Shown: piece by piece, positions 9,512 to 16,434 of the stretch
How the letters are laid out: every line of letters begins with the position of its first letter
Numbering within the stretch: position 1 is the first letter of the stretch
Assembly: GCA_004295085.1 (NCBI GenBank)
Contig: SHNF01000005.1
Span: 62,001-126,000, forward strand
Origin: Planctomycetota bacterium
GTDB taxonomy: Bacteria > Planctomycetota > UBA1135
Length of the DNA stretch: 64,000 bases
Reading direction: 5' to 3'
Program-made: the position numbers and the translations under genes
Notes under the pieces: model-generated
The model's database searches: none
What the model was told of the DNA's origin: nothing
What the model saw: the letters and a program-made list of their open reading frames with translations, nothing else

Positions 9512-10033
9512 TCAGCGGGGGCGCGCCGGCGAGCCTCCACCGGCCGGTGCCGCCGCCAGCAGCTCGTCCAGCGCGTTGTAGCTGGCGGCCATGCCCTGCT
9601 CCATGCCGGAAGCGATGGTCGCGTCGCGGGCTTCCTGCGACGGGTACAGGAGTGTGAGCGTGAGCTGGGTCTTGCCGCCCTTTTCGGTCAGGACCAGGGT
9701 CCCGAGCTGCTCGCCCGCCTGCGCGGCGCAGCCGAAGTCGAAGCATTCGGTGCGCACGATGCGCTCCGGCGGGACGACTTCGCGGTAGACGCCATGCATG
9801 GACATCTCGGTGCCGTCGGCGCCGCGCCAGGCCCAGCGGAAGGTGCCGCCCACGCGCAGGTCGTCCTCGCAGCGGGTCATGGACCAGCCGGGAGGTCCGG
9901 TCAGCCAGCGCTTGAGCAGCTCGGGCTTGGTCATGGCGTCGAAGACCAGGCGGCGCGGCGCGTCGAAGCTGCGCGTCACCACGATTTCGCGAGCGCTGGG
10001 GGTGCTGATTCTCAGGGTTTCGGAGTGGTTCAT
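9512..10033 (-). CDS. SRPBCC / AHSA1-domain protein
   Basis: This 173-aa START-like (SRPBCC) protein has the typical N-terminus IVVTRSFDAPRRLVFDAMTKPELLKRWL and the segment GTFRWAWRGADGTE. These are ligand-binding folds whose specific ligands are usually unknown. It starts 12 bp after an ArsR-family repressor, an extremely common bacterial pairing in which the repressor controls the AHSA1 protein. No catalytic residues can be assigned. Confidence 0.88.
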   Translation of the reverse strand: MNHSETLRISTPSAREIVVTRSFDAPRRLVFDAMTKPELLKRWLTGPPGWSMTRCEDDLRVGGTFRWAWRGADGTEMSMHGVYREVVPPERIVRTECFDFGCAAQAGEQLGTLVLTEKGGKTQLTLTLLYPSQEARDATIASGMEQGMAASYNALDELLAAAPAGGGSPARPR

Positions 10034-10045
10034 CGGTGCTTCTCT

Positions 10046-10399
10046 CTAGGGATGGCTGCGTCCACGGCGCGCGGCCTGGACCTTCAGCTCGTCGAGGAGA
10101 TGGTCCAGGCGCTGGAAGGTCTTTTCCCAGTGCCGGCGGTATTCCGCGGCCCAGTCGGCGACCTCCTTGAGGGGCGTCGGGCGGAGCGTGCAGATGTGGA
10201 GGCGGCCGTCGCGGCGCTTCTCGATGAGGTGCGCGCGCTCCAGGCAGGCCACGTGCTTGGACACCGCCTGCTGCGAGATGCGGTAAGGCCGCGCCAGCTC
10301 GCTGACCGGAGCCGGTCCGGCGGCGAGCCGGCGCAGGATGGACCTGCGGGTCGGGTCGGCGACGGCGGCAAGGGTCAGGCTGAGTGCATCCACAACCAT
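10046..10399 (-). CDS. ArsR-family winged-helix repressor
   Basis: This 117-aa winged-helix regulator shows ADPTRRSILRRLAAGPAPVSELA followed by the recognition helix region ISQQAVSKHVACLERAHLIE. No metal-binding Cys motif is apparent, so it is probably the non-metal, AHSA1-associated subtype. The start was set at ATG 10397-10399, beginning MVVDALSLTL. A TTG at 10421-10423 would extend it by eight residues. There is no Shine-Dalgarno upstream of the ATG, so a leaderless or very short leader is possible. It heads the operon with the AHSA1 gene. Confidence 0.85.
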   Translation of the reverse strand: MVVDALSLTLAAVADPTRRSILRRLAAGPAPVSELARPYRISQQAVSKHVACLERAHLIEKRRDGRLHICTLRPTPLKEVADWAAEYRRHWEKTFQRLDHLLDELKVQAARRGRSHP

Positions 10400-10408
10400 A
10401 TGGTTGTG
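10391..10408. promoter_or_regulatory. 18-bp perfect palindrome over the arsR start codon (probable operator)
   Basis: CACAACCATATGGTTGTG is a perfect 18-bp palindrome. The arsR start codon (10397-10399, minus) lies at its centre. ArsR dimers bind such dyads, so autoregulation is the simplest reading. A TTGACT hexamer lies upstream on the minus strand near 10420. Confidence 0.65.
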
Positions 10409-10470
10409 CGTAATGCCGCGCAAGTCAAGGCCTTTCTTGCCCGCTTGCTAGGATTCGGCCACAGGTTCCC

Positions 10471-10974
10471 ATGTCCAGCTTCTCGTCCCGTGCTGTCTCG
10501 TTCCTGGTCGCGCTGGCCGCCGGTGCCGTGCTCACGGCCTGCCAGACCGACAACCTCCACATCGTGCGTGCGCCCTTCATCTCCCCCATCGCGGCGCCGG
10601 GAACGGACAACGTGTTCTACCTGAACGTGGTGGTGCGCAACGACACGGACGAGACCCATCCGGCCACCTACCTGTGGATCAAGGTCGAGTACCCGGACTT
10701 CGCTTCCTCCGGAGGGCCGCCGTGCGCCGCCTACGACGATTTCGAGCCGGTCCCGCCCCTGCAGCCGGGTGAAACCTGGGCGCTGACCGACTACCGGATC
10801 GATCGCGGCAGCACGCAGTGTCCGTGCCAGAAGGACGGCTGCGACGGCCACCTGTGGCTGAGCCTGGTGTGGGCGCCAGCGCCGGGCCCGGCGCTCCCCG
10901 GCCCCGAGACCGAGATGCACGTGGACTGGGCATCGTCCGGCGATCTTGCCCTGCTCAAGATCACCAGCAACTGA
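10471..10974 (+). CDS. Small predicted lipoprotein, unknown function
   Basis: This 167-aa protein has a signal peptide ending in the lipobox LTAC at about residue 24, followed by an extracytoplasmic beta-rich domain. The mature part has a Cys-rich segment (CPCQKDGCDG) that could hold metal or disulfides. No family is recognised. TAGGAT at 10449-10454 is a plausible -10, giving a short leader to ATG 10471. It diverges from the arsR operon. Confidence 0.65.
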   Translation: MSSFSSRAVSFLVALAAGAVLTACQTDNLHIVRAPFISPIAAPGTDNVFYLNVVVRNDTDETHPATYLWIKVEYPDFASSGGPPCAAYDDFEPVPPLQPGETWALTDYRIDRGSTQCPCQKDGCDGHLWLSLVWAPAPGPALPGPETEMHVDWASSGDLALLKITSN

Positions 10975-11070
10975 GTTCGTTCGGGCAGCGGGCCTCAGCC
11001 GCTCGGAGAGGCCTTGGCAGCCCCTGCTTCCCCGGCGAGCGGATTGGAGTCCGACCAGAATCAGAGCCAT

Positions 11071-11096
11071 CGTCGAATGGTCACGACCATTCGACG
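11071..11096. repeat. 26-bp inverted repeat (12-bp perfect arms, 2-bp centre)
   Basis: Arms CGTCGAATGGTC (11071-11082) and GACCATTCGACG (11085-11096) are perfect complements around AC. It lies in the 251-bp gap between two convergent genes (10471-10974 and 11226-13526). No T-run follows on either strand, so it is not a classical intrinsic terminator. I see no gene in the rest of this gap. Confidence 0.8.
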
Positions 11097-11225
11097 CTGA
11101 TGTCGAAAACGGCCGGCATTTCGTGCCACCCAGCACCGCTGCTCTCACACGTGCTGAGGCGTCATGGGCTCTGCGCTACTCCAGCTCGTCCACCGGATGC
11201 CGGCTCCCGTGGTTCTTGGCCAGCG

Positions 11226-13526
11226 TCAATCCGACTCCGCCTCGGCCGCGCGGGCGCGGTAGGCCGCGGCTGCGGCGTCGTAGGCGGCGCGCGCCGCGGC
11301 GCGCTCGGACTCGCGGATGCGGCCTCGTTTCGAGTTCCAGCAGGTCTCCACGGCCTGCTCGCACCAGTGCGCGCTGCTCTTGCTGGCGCGGATCGGTCGT
11401 CCGTCCAGCTCGACGAAGATCGGGTTGCTGTGGCTGGAGGGGAGGATGCGCAGCGCCACCCAGCTCGAGATGCCCGGCTCCAGCTCGAACTCCACCGGGA
11501 CCAGCGTTCCGTCGGCCTCGATCTCGCGGCGGTCGACGGCGCGGCCGTTGACGACCAGCTCCACGCCGACGCGCCGGCTGGCGCCGATGCGGGCGCGCTC
11601 GAGGTGCCAGTAGGGCTGCTCGTCCAGGGGCCGCGAGCGGATGTCTTCGCGCGGCTCCTCGGGCAGCAGGGCCGCGACCCGCGCCCGCACACGCAGCTTC
11701 TCGCCCCGCCGCGCCGCGAGCACGCTGGCCCTGCCGCCGGCGCCGGGCGCGCCGACGGCCAGCCCGCCGGCCTCGAAGCCGACGATGTGGCTGAGGCCGT
11801 CGCTCACGTAGCTGCTCCCGCTGCGGATCCCCTCCACCCAGGCATCGAAGGACAGTGGCTGCTCCGCTCCGAGCCGCACGTAGGAGCGGCCGAGGCCGAC
11901 GCGCTCGCCGTAGATGCAGGGGAAGTCGGTCTCGCCGCTGATGCGCGTGGCGTAGCCGGCGTTGAGCACGTGATACCAGGCGTTCAGCTCCCAGATGGCC
12001 GGCGTGTCCACCGTCGAGATGAAGTCGACCGCGCCGTGCGTCACGTCCACGACGTACTCGTTGGCGCCGATCCCGTCGAAGCGCGGAACCTGCATCGTGG
12101 GCAGTTCGGCGCCGTCGACCTCGAGCCCGAAGCCGCTGTGCGCGAAGCCGACCACGGCGCCCTGCTGGTGGGCCCACTGGAGGATCGGCAGATCCCAGCT
12201 CGGCCAGTCCTCGATGCGGGTGGTTCCGGGGTAGTCGTCCTCCCGGAGGCGCAGGAGCACGATGTGGCCGGCGTGGGAGCTCGGGAAGCCGGAGACTTCG
12301 ACGTCGTAGCGCAGGAGGTGGCGCGGAGTCGAAAGCGGGTGGGTGGCGCCGTCGAAGAAGCCCTTCTGGGAGTACCAGCACGGACCCCAGCTCAGGACGC
12401 AGCCGACGTTGAGGTCCTCGCCGAGCACGTGGCGCATCATCGCGGCCGGGCCCACGCCCTGGCTGGGCGCCTCGTAGTGCGCGCAGCCGGCCGCGTGCAC
12501 GTGATGATCGCCGGAGTACCAGCCGAGTGCGGCGAGGTCGATCCAGCGCTCGAGCTGGAACGCCTCCGCATGCGCCGCGCCTTCCGGCACCACGATCGTA
12601 CGGGTGCGAACGCGGTATTCCGGCCCCCGCGTCCAGCTCACCTGGTAGCGGCCCGGGGTCAGGAGCACCTGCTCGCCGTCGGCGCGGTAGACCTGGTCGT
12701 GGAAGAAGAAGTCGGGCTCCAGCCGCTGCGCGGGCGTCGGGAACACATGGCCACGCCCATCGCGGATCACGAAGCGCGCCGTGGTCGGGCGGCCGTCGAC
12801 GTCGCGCACGCGCAGCGTGACCGGCACGGCCGGAGCGCAGCGGAACAGCAGGTCGGCCTCGGCCCGGAAGCCGAGGTCTTGCGTGCCCTGGCCGACGTCG
12901 AACACAAGCTTGGCCTCGCGCGGTCCGGCATCGCGCGCCGACAGCAGCAACAGGCGATACTCCAGCGCCAGCCCGGAGAGCGCGGGCGCGAGGGGGCGCT
13001 GGTCGAAGGACTCGATCGTCAGCCAGCGGTCGCGCACCGCCGCCATGTCCAGTCCCTGCGTTGGCTCGGCCTCCCCCGAGGAGGGGAGGTAGGGCGGCTC
13101 GGCATTGGGGCTGTGGATCCGGAGCGGCGCGGTCACACCGGCCTCGTTGTGCACCTTGATCAGGAAAACGCGCCATCCGCCTTGCGCGAGCTCGGGCGCC
13201 GCCGGCCCGGGCGCCGCCTTCACGCGGCTCTCGGGGTTGACGTGCACGAACACCAGGCACAGGGGATCAAGCACCCGCTGGACGCCCGCCACGACCTCAC
13301 GGGCGTCACTAGCGCCAAGCGCCGCTTCCAGCGCCCTGATCTGTTCCGGCTCCAGCGGCGTCCCCACCACCTCCAGCGCCTGCACGACCCGGCGCGCCTG
13401 CGCGGCCAGCGGCTGCGCCTCGACGCCCGTCACCTGGGGCGGATTCTGGACGGTGCCGGCTCCGGGCAGCGCCAGGAGTGCGAGGGCGACGCGATGGGCG
13501 GGAGCTGACACGGTAGCGCGCCGCAC
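11226..13526 (-). CDS. CehA/McbA-like PHP-domain metallohydrolase (secreted)
   Basis: This 766-aa protein has an N-terminal hydrophobic signal-like segment, a region of about 300 residues including beta-rich stretches, and then a PHP-type metal site. Visible motifs are GDHHVHAAG, GFAHSGFG and SGETDFPC, which provide the His/Asp ligands of the CehA-McbA family. Known members hydrolyse carbaryl or other esters, but most are uncharacterised. The C-terminus is Ala-rich and probably helical. GTG 13524-13526 lies one base past the stop of the M23 gene; a second in-frame GTG five codons on is an alternative. Confidence 0.78.
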   Translation of the reverse strand: MRRATVSAPAHRVALALLALPGAGTVQNPPQVTGVEAQPLAAQARRVVQALEVVGTPLEPEQIRALEAALGASDAREVVAGVQRVLDPLCLVFVHVNPESRVKAAPGPAAPELAQGGWRVFLIKVHNEAGVTAPLRIHSPNAEPPYLPSSGEAEPTQGLDMAAVRDRWLTIESFDQRPLAPALSGLALEYRLLLLSARDAGPREAKLVFDVGQGTQDLGFRAEADLLFRCAPAVPVTLRVRDVDGRPTTARFVIRDGRGHVFPTPAQRLEPDFFFHDQVYRADGEQVLLTPGRYQVSWTRGPEYRVRTRTIVVPEGAAHAEAFQLERWIDLAALGWYSGDHHVHAAGCAHYEAPSQGVGPAAMMRHVLGEDLNVGCVLSWGPCWYSQKGFFDGATHPLSTPRHLLRYDVEVSGFPSSHAGHIVLLRLREDDYPGTTRIEDWPSWDLPILQWAHQQGAVVGFAHSGFGLEVDGAELPTMQVPRFDGIGANEYVVDVTHGAVDFISTVDTPAIWELNAWYHVLNAGYATRISGETDFPCIYGERVGLGRSYVRLGAEQPLSFDAWVEGIRSGSSYVSDGLSHIVGFEAGGLAVGAPGAGGRASVLAARRGEKLRVRARVAALLPEEPREDIRSRPLDEQPYWHLERARIGASRRVGVELVVNGRAVDRREIEADGTLVPVEFELEPGISSWVALRILPSSHSNPIFVELDGRPIRASKSSAHWCEQAVETCWNSKRGRIRESERAAARAAYDAAAAAYRARAAEAESD

Positions 13527-13527
13527 C

Positions 13528-15285
13528 CTACGGGAACGTGTAGACCAGCAGGTTCGACAGCTCGCAACTCGCCAGCGTGGCGGCCTGGAAGTACAGGGTG
13601 CGGCCCGCGGCGGCCGCGGGCACCTGCACGATGAAGTCCGCGTGGCCGCCGCCGTCGGCCACGGCGCCGTCGGCCAGTCCAGGGCTGCCGAGCCGGGCGA
13701 TCAGACCGGGGCAGCCGGGCACGTTGGCGCTGCCCGGGGTAAGGGCGTAGGCCAAGTACACGGCGGCGCCCGCCGCAGCACCGTCCAGCGGCCAGGTGTT
13801 GGCGGTGCCCGCGGTACCCGGCTCCGGCGCGGCCAGCTCCAGTGGCGCGCCGCCGAGGACCAGGACGTCCAGGGCGGCGCCGCCCTCCAGCAGGCTGTCG
13901 CTCGCGCGCACCGTGCACTGGACCGACTGGCCGGCCGCGGCACTCCCGCCGGGCAAGGCGTCGGCGTGGGCCGCGTGCTCCACCGCGCGCGCGACCACGC
14001 CGTCCACGGTCCAGGTGTAGCGGTAGGTGAGCACGTCGTAGTCGGGATCGTCCACCACCGCGTCCGTGAGCACGCGGCACAGGATGGCGTCTTCGGGCGC
14101 CGGCGCCGCGGGCTCCAGCTCCACGTCGATCGGCAGCGGCGCCCGGTTGAAGCCGGGCACGCGCGCCGCCACCACTTCGATCGGGGAGCGCACGTGCTCC
14201 ACTCCATTCACGATGTGCCGCCAGTGCCAGGTGCCCGTGATCGAGTGCATGTCGGGGATCCAGAAGTACCAGAAGCCGTTGAACCACGGCCACTCGATCG
14301 GGTTGTTCTGCGGCAGGTCGCCGCTGTCGAAAGCGATCGTGCCGTCCGGGCGCTCGAACACGTGGCGCCAGACGCCGTTCGGGGGCAGGCCTTCGGCGAT
14401 GAACCAGAAGTACACGAAGCCGTCGCCGAGCGCGAAGTCGCCGTCGCGCGGCTGCGGCCACGGCAGCGGCTGGGCCTGGAACAGGTCCTGCCAGGTGGCG
14501 GCGCCCTCCAGCATACGGAAGCTGTGCTGGACCTGCGGCTGCTCCAGCCAGCCGCTCGGGCCGGGGCGGCAGGGGCCGGCGAAAGGCTCGTACACGACGC
14601 CGTTGTCGCGCACCTCGAAGTGCAGGTGCGGGTAGAAGGAGTTGCCGCTGGAGGCCGCCAGTCCCAGCAGCCGGCCGGCGCTCAGCACCTGCCCAACGCT
14701 GACCGCGACGCTGTCCTTCTTCAGGTGGAAGTAGTACGCCAGGCGCCCACCGCCTTCGTCCAGCACCACTAGGTTGCCGGGATCGGTGCTGCCGCCGAGG
14801 TTCATGTCCGGCCGGCCGTCGCGGGTGAACACCACGGTGCCGGCGCGCGCAGCCAGCACCGGCATGCCGAGCGCCTGCTCCTCGAAGCTGCGGATCGGGG
14901 TGTCGATGCCGGCGTGGCCGTCGTAGCTGCGGACCCCGCACTCGAAGTCGTGGAAGGCGCCCGGCGCCGGATCCAGGTCCACGAAGCCGCCGAGCTGGAT
15001 GTCGGCGCCGAAGGTGCCGGCCAGCGGATAGAAGGTGTACAGCCCGGGTGCCAGCGCCGACGGGCCGCCGCCGGGGCGCGACGCGAGCAGGCCGAGCGCC
15101 TCGCGGTGGCGGCGCACCGCTGCATCGATCCAGGCCCGCGACGCAGGCGCAATGCAGCCCTCCGCCGGCGAGTTGCGCAGCAGCGTCACACGGCCAAGAC
15201 CGCCATGGGCCGGCCGGTCGCCGGCAGGCTCTTGGGTGAAGACAGCGGCAGGCAAGGGCAGCAGGAGGAAAATGATGGTCAGCAT
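13528..15285 (-). CDS. M23-family peptidase with C-terminal surface module
   Basis: This 585-aa exported protein has a signal peptide. A LytM/M23 zinc endopeptidase domain shows GHAGIDTPIRSF (first zinc ligands) and HLHFEVRDNG (HxH motif) roughly 75 residues apart, so the site looks intact. Such enzymes cut peptide cross-links of peptidoglycan or other Gly-rich peptides. After the catalytic domain come about 350 residues of beta-sandwich-like sequence. The protein ends in TLYFQAATLASCELSNLLVYTF, laid out like the end of the FG-GAP protein at 4.7-7.4 kb. It is followed by the PHP hydrolase on the same strand. Confidence 0.85.
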   Translation of the reverse strand: MLTIIFLLLPLPAAVFTQEPAGDRPAHGGLGRVTLLRNSPAEGCIAPASRAWIDAAVRRHREALGLLASRPGGGPSALAPGLYTFYPLAGTFGADIQLGGFVDLDPAPGAFHDFECGVRSYDGHAGIDTPIRSFEEQALGMPVLAARAGTVVFTRDGRPDMNLGGSTDPGNLVVLDEGGGRLAYYFHLKKDSVAVSVGQVLSAGRLLGLAASSGNSFYPHLHFEVRDNGVVYEPFAGPCRPGPSGWLEQPQVQHSFRMLEGAATWQDLFQAQPLPWPQPRDGDFALGDGFVYFWFIAEGLPPNGVWRHVFERPDGTIAFDSGDLPQNNPIEWPWFNGFWYFWIPDMHSITGTWHWRHIVNGVEHVRSPIEVVAARVPGFNRAPLPIDVELEPAAPAPEDAILCRVLTDAVVDDPDYDVLTYRYTWTVDGVVARAVEHAAHADALPGGSAAAGQSVQCTVRASDSLLEGGAALDVLVLGGAPLELAAPEPGTAGTANTWPLDGAAAGAAVYLAYALTPGSANVPGCPGLIARLGSPGLADGAVADGGGHADFIVQVPAAAAGRTLYFQAATLASCELSNLLVYTFP

Positions 15286-15324
15286 GGCCAGTGGGAGGTG
15301 GAGAAGGTCAGGCGCAGGGAAAGG

Positions 15325-15677
15325 TGGTGGAGGCGGCGGGAATCGAACCCGCGTCCTGGGCCGCCGCGCGGAGGGCTTCTACGTGCGTAGCCGGTGATCG
15401 GTTCTCACGCGGAGCACTGCTCGCCGGCAGGCGGCGCTCCACGCCAGCCCCTGGGTTCTCGCTCCGGCCGCGGGGCGCGACCGGTCGCCAGCCCGCATCG
15501 GTACGCCACCGGGGCTCCGCGGGCGGGATCCCCGGCAGCGCGCTAGCCGTTGTTAGGCAGCGAGTGCGTAATCAGTGTTGGCAGTTAAGCCTTGCCGGGA
15601 GGTTTTACGAGGCCAACCCGGCGTCCTCGGCACGCCACCGTTCCGCGACGAGCGTCCAGTCGAAACCGGTCGCCCCC
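15325..15677 (-). ncRNA. ssrA: tmRNA (transfer-messenger RNA)
   Basis: This 353-nt tmRNA rescues stalled ribosomes. The 5' end GGGGGCG pairs with CGCCTCC before the discriminator A and an encoded CCA at 15325-15327. The conserved GGTTTCGAC follows the 5' end. The T-arm GGTTCGATTCCC lies at the 3' side. The tag reading frame (15582 down to a TAA at 15553-15555) encodes ANTDYALAA, giving an AANTDYALAA tag once the charged Ala is added. It lies 41 bp downstream of smpB. Confidence 0.96.
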
Positions 15678-15693
15678 ACTTGAGTGACGCCCC

Positions 15694-15722
15694 ATTGTAG
15701 GACACGCCACGGCCGCGTTCAG
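15694..15722 (-). promoter_or_regulatory. Putative tmRNA promoter
   Basis: On the minus strand the -10 is TACAAT (15694-15699) and the -35 is CTGAAC (15717-15722), with a 17-bp spacer. The predicted start is about ten bases before the mature 5' end at 15677. The -35 overlaps the stop codon of smpB. Confidence 0.55.
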
Positions 15723-16186
15723 GGGCGCCGGCCGCGCGCGCCCTGCAGCGCGCGCGCGGCCTCGCGGTCGCGGATGGCCGCGCGCTTGTCGTGGAGCTGG
15801 CGGCCGCGCGCCAGCCCCAGCTCGATCTTGGCCCACTTGCCGCGGAAGTACAGGCGCAGGGGCACCAGGGTCAGCCCCTTCTCGCGCACGCGCTGGCGCA
15901 GGCGCTGCCACTCGCGCTTGTGCACCAGGAGGCGGCGCTCCTGGTCGGGCTCATGGTTGAAGACGTTGCCGCGCTCGTACTCGGCGATGTGGGCGTTCAC
16001 CAGCCACAGGCCGTCGGCGCGGGCCTTGATGTAGGCTTCCTCGATGCTGGCCTGGCCGGCGCGCAGGGTCTTGACCTCGGTCCCCTGCAGGACCACGCCG
16101 GCCTCCAGGCGGTCCAGGATCTCGAAGTTGCGGCGCGCCTTGCGGTTCTGGGCGACGTCGCGGGTCGGGCGCTCCGGTGCGGGCAT
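15719..16186 (-). CDS. smpB: SsrA-binding protein SmpB
   Basis: This 155-aa partner of tmRNA binds its tRNA-like domain and places it in the stalled ribosome A site. Signature regions are NRKARRNFEI, GVVLQGTEVKTLR, the segment INLxxAYI-like SIEEAYIKARADG, HEPDQERRLLVHKREW and the basic C-terminal tail DKRAAIRDREAARALQ. The length is normal for the family. ATG 16184-16186 begins MPAPERPTRD. The adjacent ssrA fits its role. Confidence 0.97.
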   Translation of the reverse strand: MPAPERPTRDVAQNRKARRNFEILDRLEAGVVLQGTEVKTLRAGQASIEEAYIKARADGLWLVNAHIAEYERGNVFNHEPDQERRLLVHKREWQRLRQRVREKGLTLVPLRLYFRGKWAKIELGLARGRQLHDKRAAIRDREAARALQGARGRRP

Positions 16187-16243
16187 GCGCGGCGCTTGAA
16201 GCGGAAAGAGCAGATGCTACCCTATTCGGCCCCAAGTGGCCGT

Positions 16244-16331
16244 GCCGAAGTGGCGGAATTGGCAGACGCGCAGGCTTCAGGTGCCTGTGGCCGTAAAGGT
16301 CGTGGGGGTTCGATTCCCCCCTTCGGCACCA
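16244..16331 (+). tRNA. tRNA-Leu (anticodon CAG)
   Basis: The acceptor stem GCCGAAG pairs with CTTCGGC, followed by A and an encoded CCA. The anticodon stem CAGGC/GCCTG encloses loop TTCAGGT, with T33 and anticodon CAG. A long variable arm (TGGCCGTAAAGGTCG region) marks it as class II. TACCCT at 16218-16223 is a possible -10. Confidence 0.95.
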
Positions 16332-16349
16332 CTTCCTTGCGGGTTCCAC

Positions 16350-16426
16350 AGGCCAGTAGCTCGAATTGGCAGAGCGACGGTTTCCAAAACCGTAGGTTGT
16401 AGGTTCGATCCCTACCTGGCCTGCCA
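16350..16426 (+). tRNA. tRNA-Trp (anticodon CCA)
   Basis: The acceptor stem AGGCCAG pairs with CTGGCCT, followed by G and an encoded CCA. The anticodon stem ACGGT/ACCGT encloses loop TTCCAAA, giving anticodon CCA. It lies 18 bp after tRNA-Leu, and the two are probably one transcript. Confidence 0.96.
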
Positions 16427-16434
16427 CCTGCGCC

